Origin: a virus
Direction: 5' to 3' (one strand)
DNA length: 60,692 nt
IMG/VR virus record: IMGVR_UViG_3300009376_001565
Location: 1 to 60,692 of that record
Shown here: in pieces, positions 25,317 through 34,188 of the stretch
How the letters are laid out: each line of letters begins with the position of its first letter
How positions within the stretch are numbered: the stretch's first letter is position 1
Notes under the pieces: model-generated
Database searches by the model: none
What the model was told of the DNA's origin: nothing
Seen by the model: only the letters and a program-made list of their open reading frames with translations
Made by a program: the position numbers and the translations under genes

Positions 25317-26473
25317 CAACAGTTCTTATTAGGGGCCCACTTCTTTCGCATTCCGGCTATGGCGTCCACTCTCGGCAAATATTTAGGTGGGCTATTAGCA
25401 AAGGGTTTCAGGTAAGTTGCCAGATTACGCCATGGGGAATGACATCATGGTATCTAGGAAAGGATCGTTTAAATGGGCTGGTAAAGGAAATAATGGCTAG
25501 AAGTGGTCAGCCAACTATCAAGCCAGATCTTAGCTTTCAGATCCAGCTTCCAGATGAATGGGATCCAAATATAGCTAAAATTAATGTTGGAGTATCTGCT
25601 GTTGTTGAAACAGATCGTTGCAATCCTGCATGGGTTGATGCAGTCAATAAAATGAATGCAGTGATTGTCCCAACGGAGTTTTGCAAAAAGACGCTAGAGA
25701 CTACAGGCTATTGCTCTACTCAAATCTCGGTTATACCAGAATCATTTCCAGATGCACTAATATTAAAAAAAGAATCTAATAAAACGAAATTTTTAAACTT
25801 GAAAACAAAGAAGAATTTTTTATTATTTGGTCAAGTTACACATCCAAACCCAGCAGACGATAGGAAAAATACAGAAAAAAGTATTCAGTGGTTTTGTGAA
25901 ACGTTTAAGGGAAGAAAAGATGTCGGCCTTGTAGTGAAAACCAACATGGGAACAAATTCAACAATAGATAGAAGAATTACTAAAAATAAATTGACAGGAA
26001 TTGTTAATGCTGTTCGACCTGGTAATTTTCCAAAGGTATTTCTTTTACACGGCGATCTTGATGAAAAAAGCCTTTGTCGCTTATATTTAGATAAATCGTT
26101 AGTTGGTTTAATTTCTGCCACACGAGGTGAAGGGTTTGGGCTACCTATGTTAGAGGCTGCGGCTTGTGGATTACCAATTTTAGCCACTAATTGGAGTGGT
26201 CATTTAGATTTCCTTAATAAGGGAAACTGGACTAAAGTAGATTACGAATTAGCGGCAGTTTCCGAGACAAGAGCTGACGGTAGAATCTTCGTCCAGGGAG
26301 CCAAATGGGCAAACCCATCCGAGGAACATTTTAAAAAATGTTTAAAAACCCTTTTGAAGAACGGTCCAGAAAATCGAAAAAATGCCAAAGCCCTGAAAGA
26401 AGTTATTCAAAAAGAATATAGCTACCATGCGATTTCGCAGATCTATGATTCCTTTTTGGAGAACTTATGTTAA
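25313..26473 (+). CDS. GT4 family glycosyltransferase
   Basis: The 386-residue protein is another GT4 enzyme: LLSHSGYGVHSRQIFRWA at the N-terminus, a nucleotide-binding domain with FLLFGQVTHPNPADDRKNT and the E-x7-E segment GEGFGLPMLEAAACGLPIL. Only low similarity to the preceding GT4 protein is visible outside the motifs, so the two are not a recent duplication. It overlaps the preceding gene by 4 bases and the following small membrane protein gene by 7. Substrates are unknown. Confidence 0.9.
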   Translation: MTTVLIRGPLLSHSGYGVHSRQIFRWAISKGFQVSCQITPWGMTSWYLGKDRLNGLVKEIMARSGQPTIKPDLSFQIQLPDEWDPNIAKINVGVSAVVETDRCNPAWVDAVNKMNAVIVPTEFCKKTLETTGYCSTQISVIPESFPDALILKKESNKTKFLNLKTKKNFLLFGQVTHPNPADDRKNTEKSIQWFCETFKGRKDVGLVVKTNMGTNSTIDRRITKNKLTGIVNAVRPGNFPKVFLLHGDLDEKSLCRLYLDKSLVGLISATRGEGFGLPMLEAAACGLPILATNWSGHLDFLNKGNWTKVDYELAAVSETRADGRIFVQGAKWANPSEEHFKKCLKTLLKNGPENRKNAKALKEVIQKEYSYHAISQIYDSFLENLC

Positions 26474-26775
26474 CAGTTTATTTACCCTGGGTTTTGTTTA
26501 GTGTGGTTTCCATCCTGTTGGGTTTTTCAATATATTACAATTATAAATTTGCTAGAACAATCATGCGTGTGGAGGATGCCATCAATCTTTCGTTAGATGA
26601 ATTAGATGACAGATATGCTACTATTTCAGATATTTTAGAGATGCCTGTATTCTATGATTCACCACAGGTTAGACAGGTAATAACTGACATCTCTGCATCT
26701 CGAGACGCCGTGTTGTACGTTGCAAATCAATTAACGAAGGTAGAGATTGATGGCGAAGAAAAAGAGGATACGTAG
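26467..26775 (+). CDS. Small membrane-anchored protein of unknown function
   Basis: The 102-residue protein has one N-terminal hydrophobic segment at about 4-24 (VYLPWVLFSVVSILLGFSIY) followed by a soluble, acidic, probably helical domain (VEDAINLSLDELDDRYATI). No family is recognised. Its last 26 bases overlap the late sigma factor gene in another frame, so the two are likely translated together. It might tether a phage process to the inner membrane, but that is a guess from topology only. Confidence 0.65.
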   Translation: MLTVYLPWVLFSVVSILLGFSIYYNYKFARTIMRVEDAINLSLDELDDRYATISDILEMPVFYDSPQVRQVITDISASRDAVLYVANQLTKVEIDGEEKEDT

Positions 26776-27472
26776 AGGGTCCGGAAAAAACAAGTACTTT
26801 ACAAAAGACACCCAAGCAGCGATTGTAGAGTTTTGTAAATCCGAAGACCAAAAGCATCGCGATAAAGTTTATACAGAGAGAATTATGCCAGCTATTACAA
26901 AGCTGGCTGAAAATCTTATTTTTATCTATGGGTTTCACAAATATGGTGAAGACCCGAATCATCTTAAGCAGGCCTGTGTTGCAGCACTTTATGAAACGCT
27001 TCATAAATTTGATGCATCAAGAGGTACTAATGCGTTTTCGTATTTTAATGTTGTTGCCAAAAACTGGCTAATAATAAATTCTAGAAGAACGAAAAAACGC
27101 AGAGATAGGACCGTGTGCATTCATGATGCAGAATTCTTAAAAACTCGGGATAAAATATGCATTAGCAACCACATGGCTTTACCGTGCCCGTCAGAAGAAT
27201 ATGAAAAGACAGAAAATCTTGTTATTATAAAAGAAATGCTTAAATCTATTCAGGGAGAATTAGAGAATTCTAATGACGTCAAGTGTATGAATGCAATAAT
27301 TACTGTTTTTGAGAACGTTGATAAACTTGATTTTTTAAATAAGCGAGGAATATTCGTATACATTAGGGAAATCAGTGGACTGAATTCAAAACAGTTGTCG
27401 TGTAGCATGACAAACATAAGAAGAAAATACCGGGCCAAAGTAGGCGTCGATAAAGAGTTTAATATTTTTTAG
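26750..27472 (+). CDS. 55: Late-transcription sigma factor, T4 gp55-like
   Basis: The protein is 240 residues from the ATG at 26750; a TTG immediately before it is also in frame. The basic N-terminus is followed by a sigma region 2-like helix pair with KFDASRGTNAFSYFNVVAKN at 86-105, the core-binding and -10-recognition segment shared with T4 gp55. A basic linker RRTKKRRDR follows. The C-terminus ends in DKEFNIF, an acidic-hydrophobic tail like the sliding-clamp-binding tail of gp55. It should direct host RNA polymerase to late phage promoters. It sits just upstream of the baseplate genes it would be expected to activate. Confidence 0.8.
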   Translation: MAKKKRIRRGSGKNKYFTKDTQAAIVEFCKSEDQKHRDKVYTERIMPAITKLAENLIFIYGFHKYGEDPNHLKQACVAALYETLHKFDASRGTNAFSYFNVVAKNWLIINSRRTKKRRDRTVCIHDAEFLKTRDKICISNHMALPCPSEEYEKTENLVIIKEMLKSIQGELENSNDVKCMNAIITVFENVDKLDFLNKRGIFVYIREISGLNSKQLSCSMTNIRRKYRAKVGVDKEFNIF

Positions 27473-27483
27473 GAGGCAGAAAA

Positions 27484-27843
27484 ATGAATAACGATGATTT
27501 TTCAAAAAAGTTTGATGATACCGACAGGAAGATTAGAGACTTCTCTGACTTACTAGATTCCATTGAGTCCACAGCTGATAAAAAGAAGTTGTTATGGAGA
27601 GAAATTTACGAGAATGCTATTACCGATCGGCTGAATGCGTACATGCTCTTCACCGATGCATATACCCAGATGCAAAGCTCTACAGCTGAACATGTTACCC
27701 TAGGCGCCACTATGTCAAAATATTTAGAGAGAATGAACAAAAGCAATGATCAATTATTAAAATTGGCTGATTTAATATCTGATGAAGAGGAGAAATCGGC
27801 AAAGATAGATCCCGAAGAGATCTTCAAAACTATTGGAGATTAA
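27484..27843 (+). CDS. Unknown small helical phage protein
   Basis: The 119-residue, highly charged protein appears all-helical (DRKIRDFSDLLDSIE, then YLERMNKSNDQLLKLADLI). It has a strong ribosome-binding site AGGAGG at 27471-27476, overlapping the sigma factor stop. I do not recognise the family with confidence. Its position between gp55 and the gp5-like hub and its helical nature would suit a small packaging or assembly factor, but there is no motif to prove it. Confidence 0.6.
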   Translation: MNNDDFSKKFDDTDRKIRDFSDLLDSIESTADKKKLLWREIYENAITDRLNAYMLFTDAYTQMQSSTAEHVTLGATMSKYLERMNKSNDQLLKLADLISDEEEKSAKIDPEEIFKTIGD

Positions 27844-27846
27844 GAC

Positions 27847-29664
27847 ATGGGATTTGATGCATCTCGATTTCAAGATGGCGGCGGAGAACAGGCTCGTATC
27901 AATGCGGCGCAGGCCGGGACAACACAACAAAACATTCAGTTTTTTCGTGGTGTCGTCGAAGAAATAATTTTTGACGTTAATACATGGGATTGGGAAGGCC
28001 CTGAAGAAGCCACCGAAGAAGACGCTAATCGTTTTATGGACATTGTTGCGAATCCTGAAGAAAGGTTTGAGTGCCCAGATAATACTCTGTTGGTAAGGAT
28101 CATCACTCAGGGCGAGTATAAGCAGGAAAATAAGCTTAGAATTTGTCATCCAATTTTTCCTTCTCATTTACAAATGCCAATAAAAGTCGGGGAGCAGGTA
28201 TTTTTATTACTTGAAGGAAAGATTGGGTATTGGATCGCCAGAGCTCCGGGTACTGTTGCAACAGACGATGCAAACTATTCGCATTATGATAGGAAGTTTT
28301 TAGAAGTAATTTCTGCAGACTCTGTTATCGACGAAGTCGAGGCTTTAGACAATACTCCTATAGGAAGGTTCAATAATGGTGGTGTGTCTGAAGATCGATT
28401 GACATTTAAAGTCGAGGATGACTATAGTATTATTTGGGAAAAGTCGTCTTCAAACCTGTACAATATATACGAACCAGTACCGAAATACATAAAGCGCCCA
28501 GGTGACCTAATTCTACAGGGGTCCCACAATTCCCTGATTTGTCTAGGTACAAACCGAGGCTGGCCAAAAGAGATGCCCAACGACTGGGAAGGAGACTTTA
28601 TAGGCGACTCGGCCGAAGTCCCGTCGAACTGTTGGTTTGTTAATGACGATTATGCCGAAAACGAGAATCTATCTGGCCGTGGTTCTATTGATATTGTGGT
28701 CGGCCGCGGCAGATATATTCCAGATGCAGAAACCACGGCTGATGGAGAGGGCGATGAGCCTACAAGGACCGCCTGTAGAACGCTGGCTAACGAGAGAGAA
28801 TTTTTAGAAGCTGATCGGGCAGCTGCAGTTAGGACATTAGCCCCTAATTTGGTCGAAGGAGATCCTGATTTTGGTTATGATTCCGCTAGAATTCTTATGA
28901 CTATGAAATCAGATTCAGACATAGACTTTGGGATTGTTGGAAATGATGCAGACAAATTACCGTCTGTAACCGCTTGGTCTGATGGTGTAGGAGCCTCTAA
29001 CGACGGAGACGTTGGGACAGGCCAACAGGATGATGACGAGGACTATACGCCAGATGATGGTGAGTCCGGCGGCCGCGGCGATGGTGCCGTTCCTTTAGAC
29101 GTGTATGATTCGTCCTATACTGTAATCAAGTCCGACGAAATTCGGATTGTGGCTAGACAACAAGACGAAGATGACCCTGTTTATCAGGCGATTGACCATG
29201 TTCCTACAATTAACGGTTCTATTAAAATCATTAAAGAAGGAATCCAGGATGCCGAAGACGGTACGGGCCGAGCAGTTATTATGATGATGCCTGATGGTAC
29301 TATTATGATCGATGGCCCAACCGTTATTATTGGTAGTGGTGGTGCTGACTTAGAAAAAGACAATGGGCTGGGTACACAAATTGTGCTCGGCCGCGGCGCA
29401 ACAGAGCCCATTGTTTTAGGTCAGATCTTAAAGAACATCTTAGATACACATTTAAACGATTTTAAGACACACATAGCGGATCTTCAGGATCATGTTGCGA
29501 ATGTATTTGACACGCATACACATCCAACCGGTGTCGGCCCATCTGGGCCACCATTAGTTCCTGGAGTCTCAACCGATACAGCGTTATCCTCTACAGATTC
29601 GGCTCTTGATGATACAATTGGAGAACTCGTAACAATGTTATCGAAGTATGGGAAGACAAAATAA
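27847..29664 (+). CDS. 5: Baseplate hub/spike protein, gp5-like
   Basis: The 605-residue protein has an N-terminal region with an OB-fold-like stretch (NTLLVRIITQGEYKQENKLR, then FLLLEGKIGYWIARAPG) like the gp5/VgrG hub. An acidic, Gly-rich insertion lies near 385-415. A C-terminal beta-rich part (IVLGRGATEPIVLGQILKN) leads into DTHTHPTGVGPSGPP, typical of phage spike proteins. No lysozyme domain comparable to T4 gp5 is recognisable. Its place just before gp25 and gp6 is the normal position of the hub gene. It should form the central spike of the contractile tail. Confidence 0.72.
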   Translation: MGFDASRFQDGGGEQARINAAQAGTTQQNIQFFRGVVEEIIFDVNTWDWEGPEEATEEDANRFMDIVANPEERFECPDNTLLVRIITQGEYKQENKLRICHPIFPSHLQMPIKVGEQVFLLLEGKIGYWIARAPGTVATDDANYSHYDRKFLEVISADSVIDEVEALDNTPIGRFNNGGVSEDRLTFKVEDDYSIIWEKSSSNLYNIYEPVPKYIKRPGDLILQGSHNSLICLGTNRGWPKEMPNDWEGDFIGDSAEVPSNCWFVNDDYAENENLSGRGSIDIVVGRGRYIPDAETTADGEGDEPTRTACRTLANEREFLEADRAAAVRTLAPNLVEGDPDFGYDSARILMTMKSDSDIDFGIVGNDADKLPSVTAWSDGVGASNDGDVGTGQQDDDEDYTPDDGESGGRGDGAVPLDVYDSSYTVIKSDEIRIVARQQDEDDPVYQAIDHVPTINGSIKIIKEGIQDAEDGTGRAVIMMMPDGTIMIDGPTVIIGSGGADLEKDNGLGTQIVLGRGATEPIVLGQILKNILDTHLNDFKTHIADLQDHVANVFDTHTHPTGVGPSGPPLVPGVSTDTALSSTDSALDDTIGELVTMLSKYGKTK

Positions 29665-30272
29665 TGGGTTTAGACAAAGATAAGTTATACGATGGTTTGG
29701 TTGACGCTTTAAAAAAGGGCGAAGAAACAGAAGATGTTTCCGGTGGTGAAGAGGGCGAAAAAGAAGCGAAGTATTCGGAAGGAGATGTCGCAGGTTTTCT
29801 TGCGAGCGCCATAGTTGATTATGCAAGCGACGCAGAAATTATGCTGAATCCTGGGCCTATGCTTATACCTGCAGCACCATCTCCACTTCCGTCTTCCTCT
29901 CAAGCTGCATCATGTGGTGTCCAAACAGCTGATGTCGGTAAATCTGCGTTAGAGGCAGCTATATCAGGGGGTTTTGCGGCTGGAGATGCCCCGTTGGCAA
30001 TGATGTCCGTAGGCATAGTTGCTTATGTGGCTGCATCTTTTACGTTGTTTACGGCTGATGCTGGCCATCTTGCGACTGGAGCAACTGTAATGGCAGCACC
30101 ACCAGTTTTGTCAGCCGCTTCTAGTGCAGTACAAAACTCTGAAGGATCTCTAGAAGATTGGTGCGACCAAGTAGCCACAGCTATTCATACTGCTTTCTTA
30201 ACGGCAATTTTTACAGGTGCCGGCGTCGGCGCAGACGGAGGCCTAGGTGCTGTTGTTAGTACGCTTTCATAA
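29664..30272 (+). CDS. Unknown Ala/Gly-rich virion-associated protein
   Basis: The 202-residue protein starts on the last base of the hub stop (TAATG). An acidic N-terminus (EETEDVSGGEEGEKEAK) is followed by Pro-rich MLIPAAPSPLPSSS and long Ala/Gly/Ser-rich hydrophobic stretches. No PAAR or other tip-protein motif is seen. The position between the hub and gp25 suggests a baseplate or tail-tip component. Two hydrophobic stretches (near 110-130 and 165-190) could also insert in a membrane. Confidence 0.5.
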   Translation: MGLDKDKLYDGLVDALKKGEETEDVSGGEEGEKEAKYSEGDVAGFLASAIVDYASDAEIMLNPGPMLIPAAPSPLPSSSQAASCGVQTADVGKSALEAAISGGFAAGDAPLAMMSVGIVAYVAASFTLFTADAGHLATGATVMAAPPVLSAASSAVQNSEGSLEDWCDQVATAIHTAFLTAIFTGAGVGADGGLGAVVSTLS

Positions 30273-30330
30273 TGTGGCTGGAATTCGTCTGGATAATCAC
30301 GTGAAATAATACTTATTATGGGAGTGTATT
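30273..30330 (+). promoter_or_regulatory. Possible promoter/leader before the baseplate wedge genes
   Basis: This is the longest gap in the window at 58 bases. It holds an AT-rich stretch (AATAATACTTATTATGGGAG) about 10 bases before the gp25-like start; GGGAG can serve as ribosome-binding site. AATAATACTTATT is imperfectly palindromic. A late promoter is plausible here at the head of the wedge operon, but there is no exact TATAAATA. No terminator hairpin is apparent. Confidence 0.25.
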
Positions 30331-30816
30331 ATGCCATCTAGATCCGATCGGAAAACATACGATTTTAAGAGCGTCGGCGAAATCAATTTCGAAGTCGAGG
30401 CCCGTAGAATTATTAAAGAGCCACAGCCTATCGGCATTGCGACGCCGATGACCCTGGGGGGAGATAAGGCTTTATGGAAAATGCATACAGATTTGCATAG
30501 ATCGATTGCAGACAATCTCCGGAATCTAATTCTTACTAATTGGGGAGAACGTTTAGGTACCTATTACTTTGGTGCCAACATAATGGAACTTGTTTTTGAA
30601 TTGGCTAAAGAAGATATTGCACAAGAAGCAATGAAGCGAATTAAGATGGCTACCAAAAAATTTATGCCATTTGTTTCATTGGCGGGATTTGTACCAGAAA
30701 TTGAGCACTGGAATAATAAAGAGGTTGCCAAGATTGCAGTCGTTATTACTTATACTGTGCCAAAAATTGATAATAAACTGAAAGCGGTTAGAATAATGCT
30801 TTATGTGGGTGGTTAA
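30331..30816 (+). CDS. 25: Baseplate wedge protein, gp25-like (GPW/gp25 family)
   Basis: The 161-residue protein matches the GPW/gp25 family: HRSIADNLRNLILTNWGERL around 52-71 followed by a turn and YYFGANIMELVFEL. Family members nucleate sheath assembly and form the baseplate wedge core with gp6, gp7 and gp53 in contractile tails. Its length suits the family (about 130-160). It is followed after two bases by the gp6-like gene, repeating the gp25-gp6 order of T4. Confidence 0.9.
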   Translation: MPSRSDRKTYDFKSVGEINFEVEARRIIKEPQPIGIATPMTLGGDKALWKMHTDLHRSIADNLRNLILTNWGERLGTYYFGANIMELVFELAKEDIAQEAMKRIKMATKKFMPFVSLAGFVPEIEHWNNKEVAKIAVVITYTVPKIDNKLKAVRIMLYVGG

Positions 30817-30818
30817 GA

Positions 30819-32651
30819 ATGGCGGTTAAGAAAAAAGTAGTTAAAAAGAGAACAAGAAGCTATCTAGCCAAGGATTTTAGTGGGTTTAGATCAGATCTAT
30901 TAAAATATGCAAGAGTCTTTTATCCAGACAACATTCAGGATTTTAGCGAAGCGAGTTTGGGCGGCTTATTTCTAGACATGGCTGCCTATGTAGGCGATAC
31001 TATGTCCTTTTATTTAGATCATCAGTTTCGAGAATTAGATCCTTCTACTGCAGTAGAGATTCCTAACATTGAGCGCCACGCGCAGAACGCAGGAGTAAAA
31101 ATCTCCGGGGCTTCACCAGCCGTAGCATTAGTTGATTTCTATATTAAAGTATTGGCTGTAGACAACGACGGCGTCCTAGAGCCAGAATCTAATGCACTAC
31201 CAGTAATACAGGAAGGTACTGTCGTCTCTTCAACGTCTGGAGTAAAGTTTGTTTTAACAGAAGATCTAGATTTTAGCGTAGAAGATTACTTTGGAAACCT
31301 TGTAGCAAGAACAATTCAGCTAAAAACAACTGGTTCTAAGTCTTATTTCGCCCTTGTATTAACCGGTCTATGTGTATCAGGGGTTATGGAAACGCAGACG
31401 TTTAATATAGCGTCTAGCCATATTCCATTCAGGACTTTGACTCTAAATAAATCTAACGTTAGCACTGTATTACAGGTTATGGATTCTGAAGGGAACGAAT
31501 ATTACGAAGTAGATAATCTATCGCAAGATACTGTTTTCAAACCATTTCCAAATCCTGCGTCAGCTATAGACGGCGTTAAGTCGGTGCTGGGAATCATATC
31601 TGCGCCTTATAGATTTGTTAGTTATACGGATTTAAAGACCAGACAGAGAAAGCTTAAATTCGGAGGAGGAAATGCATCATCGATTGAGGATGATGGAGTG
31701 CCTGATCCTAGCGATCTTTCACTATCGCTGTATGGCAAAAAAACTATGTCAAGGTTTAGTATTGACCCCAATGCGTTATTGGATACAAAAACCTTAGGGA
31801 TAGCACCTGCCGGCACAACTATTTCTGTAGTTTATCGTTACGGCGGTGGAGCCGCGCATAATGTTTCGGCTGGAAGTATTAAAAACCTTAATACACTACG
31901 GATAAAATTCAAAGACGCATGCATTGGTACTACTGCCCTATTAGTAAGGAATTCTATAGAGGTAAAAAATGAACAGCCTGCGTCTGGTGGTGCCGCTCAA
32001 AAATCTGTCGAAGAAATTCGTACACTAATTCCGGCTGCAAAAAACATGCAAGCTCGTATCGTAACAAAAGAAGATTTGATAGCTCGACTATACATGCTGC
32101 CAAATGAATATGGTACAATTTACCGCGCTGGCATAACAGAGAACCCAAACAATCCGTTGGGCTCTATCTTATACATAATTTCTCGGGATAAGAGAGGAAA
32201 ACTAACAACGTCCCCAGACGTATTAAAGCAAAACATCTCTACGTATCTCAATGAATTCAGGATGATTAGTGATGCTATCGATATATTAGATGTCCAGATC
32301 TTAAACTTTAGGGTTGATTGCAGCATTGCTGTTGCGCCGAATGCTAACAAGTATGAGGTTATTAAAATGGTTATCGATAGCCTTAAGGATTTATTTAAGC
32401 TTTCTAAGATGCAAGTAGGTCAACCAATAATTGAGGCTGATGCGATTAACGAAATAATTAATATTCAGGGAGTTCTGTCGCTAGTAGACCTTAGGTTTGT
32501 TAACATGTTTGGCGAAGTTAATGGAAGAACATATTCGGATCAATCAATAAATATGGAAGATGCAAAGTCGAACGGTATCTTTTTCCCGACGGCAGGGGGA
32601 ATTTTTGAATTACGTTTTCCAAACGAAGACATTCGAGTGACGGTAAGATAG
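30819..32651 (+). CDS. 6: Baseplate wedge protein, gp6-like (baseplate J family)
   Basis: The 610-residue protein begins with a Lys/Arg-rich stretch and the conserved YLAKDFSGFRSDLLKYARVF followed by DFSEASLGGLFLDMAAYVGD at about 40-60, hallmark of T4-like gp6. C-terminal sequences (VVTKEDLIARLYMLPNEYG; YLNEFRMISDAIDI) match the gp6/J core that makes the iris-like ring of the baseplate. It probably pairs with the gp25- and gp7-like products. A ten-base gap with AGGAGC precedes the next gene. Confidence 0.93.
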   Translation: MAVKKKVVKKRTRSYLAKDFSGFRSDLLKYARVFYPDNIQDFSEASLGGLFLDMAAYVGDTMSFYLDHQFRELDPSTAVEIPNIERHAQNAGVKISGASPAVALVDFYIKVLAVDNDGVLEPESNALPVIQEGTVVSSTSGVKFVLTEDLDFSVEDYFGNLVARTIQLKTTGSKSYFALVLTGLCVSGVMETQTFNIASSHIPFRTLTLNKSNVSTVLQVMDSEGNEYYEVDNLSQDTVFKPFPNPASAIDGVKSVLGIISAPYRFVSYTDLKTRQRKLKFGGGNASSIEDDGVPDPSDLSLSLYGKKTMSRFSIDPNALLDTKTLGIAPAGTTISVVYRYGGGAAHNVSAGSIKNLNTLRIKFKDACIGTTALLVRNSIEVKNEQPASGGAAQKSVEEIRTLIPAAKNMQARIVTKEDLIARLYMLPNEYGTIYRAGITENPNNPLGSILYIISRDKRGKLTTSPDVLKQNISTYLNEFRMISDAIDILDVQILNFRVDCSIAVAPNANKYEVIKMVIDSLKDLFKLSKMQVGQPIIEADAINEIINIQGVLSLVDLRFVNMFGEVNGRTYSDQSINMEDAKSNGIFFPTAGGIFELRFPNEDIRVTVR

Positions 32652-32661
32652 GAGCAAAACG

Positions 32662-34188
32662 ATGTACATGGTATTTACTGCCAGCAAAGACACTTACATT
32701 ACAAATAAGATAATGAACAATTCGTTCCGCGTTACTGATGCAAACGTCGGCCGAGCTTCTACCATTGATCTGTTTAAGCTTTATGGTGAGTCTGTTATTG
32801 CAGGGACTGAAAACCCTACGGAATTATCTAGAGCCTTAATTTATTTTAATACAACCGATATGTCTGCTAGTCTAAATGGCAAAGTATCGTTTGATGATGT
32901 TAGTTTTTCTTGCAAGCTAAAATTGTTTGATATGCAGGGTACATCAGTCGCTCCCAAGAATTTTAATTTAGCAATTTTTCCATTATCTCAATCTTGGGAT
33001 GAAGGGGCAGGGACCGATATTGGGACATTCAATTATTTGGATAGAGCAAACTGGCTTACATCTAGTATTACCAATAGTGTTAATAACCTGTGGAATTTAG
33101 AAGGTGCTAGATCAGAAGGTCTTCTTGGTTCATCTGATATTGACATTATCACATCTGGTTCTATTTTCGGAGGAGCTGTACAGCAGCTGTATACCACTCA
33201 GCATTTCCTAAAAGGAAACGAAGATCTATTTGTTGATATTACAACCCAGCTTTCTGCGGCAATGTGTGGAGCAATTCCTAGTCATGGTTTTTTGATCGCT
33301 TATTCCGGATCAGAAGAAACAGATACAGCAACTAGGTTCGTCAAAAGATTTACTAGTCGACATACAAGAAATCCTTATATCAGGCCCAGAATCGAGGTAA
33401 CGTACGACGACTCCCAGTTAGATCATCACAGAATTTCAGAGTTTAATCTTACTTCTTCTTTGTTCTTAAAAACTTTTAGTCGCGGTACATCTAGAAATTT
33501 GGTTAGCGGTTCTTCGCTAACAGAGGTTTCTGGTCACAAATGTGTTCTTCTAAAACTACATACAGGCAGTTGGTCGAAAGTAGTGACGGGTTCACAATTT
33601 CAGTCTGCGGGCCTCTTTAAGGCCGGCATTTATACTGCGTCTATTGCTGTTGACAGTTTTGCTAGCGAGAGCTTAACGTCTACGACAACGTTAAGGCAGC
33701 ACATTGTTAAATCTGGCTCTATTACTTTCGGAGAAGAGTGGTTAAGTTTAGATCAGACGATTAGCTATTTTAGCGGAAGCCTGACGGTTGACGATCCATT
33801 TAACACTACCGGAAACCTTAAGCGCAACATAAGGGTGGAGGTAGTAAACTTAAAACCAAAATATGCAAAGTCCGATATTCCGTTAATGCGGTTATTTATT
33901 TATGATCGGACTGTTGAACAAAAGCCAGTCAATGTCCCAGTCAAACTAAAATCTGATGTATTAAGCCAAGTGTATTATAGAGTCAGGGATGCTGATAATG
34001 GGAAAATACTTATTCCTTTTGGCAGATCTAATAATTCAACCAGAGTTTCAATAGACAATGAAGGCATGTTTTTTAACCCTTCGTTTTCTTCTTTGGTGGC
34101 TGGAAGGGCTTATACCGTTGATTTATTGATAATCGATAGAAACGAAGAATCAATTATAGAAACGGGAACCAGGTTTAGGGTTGGGTAA
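32662..34188 (+). CDS. Beta-sandwich baseplate/tail protein (DNRLRE-like)
   Basis: The 508-residue protein starts with FTASKDTYITNKIMNNSF and SRALIYFNTTDMS, a pattern like DNRLRE-type beta-sandwich domains (first strand Asp-Thr-Tyr-Ile followed by alternating strands). LAIFPLSQSWDEGAGTDIGT and IRPRIEVTYDD further support this. It is Ser/Thr-rich and beta-rich throughout. Position between gp6- and gp7-like genes suggests a baseplate peripheral protein. No T4 counterpart is identified. A ribosome-binding site AGGAG lies eight bases upstream of the ATG. Confidence 0.6.
   Translation: MYMVFTASKDTYITNKIMNNSFRVTDANVGRASTIDLFKLYGESVIAGTENPTELSRALIYFNTTDMSASLNGKVSFDDVSFSCKLKLFDMQGTSVAPKNFNLAIFPLSQSWDEGAGTDIGTFNYLDRANWLTSSITNSVNNLWNLEGARSEGLLGSSDIDIITSGSIFGGAVQQLYTTQHFLKGNEDLFVDITTQLSAAMCGAIPSHGFLIAYSGSEETDTATRFVKRFTSRHTRNPYIRPRIEVTYDDSQLDHHRISEFNLTSSLFLKTFSRGTSRNLVSGSSLTEVSGHKCVLLKLHTGSWSKVVTGSQFQSAGLFKAGIYTASIAVDSFASESLTSTTTLRQHIVKSGSITFGEEWLSLDQTISYFSGSLTVDDPFNTTGNLKRNIRVEVVNLKPKYAKSDIPLMRLFIYDRTVEQKPVNVPVKLKSDVLSQVYYRVRDADNGKILIPFGRSNNSTRVSIDNEGMFFNPSFSSLVAGRAYTVDLLIIDRNEESIIETGTRFRVG

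Noticed and set aside
27847-29664. Lysozyme domain in the gp5-like hub
   Set aside because: The T4 gp5 catalytic region has no recognisable counterpart; the mid-part is an acidic, low-complexity insertion.
23205-30330. Exact T4-type late promoter TATAAATA in the two main gaps
   Set aside because: Only partial AT-rich matches are present; listed as weak candidates rather than as promoters.
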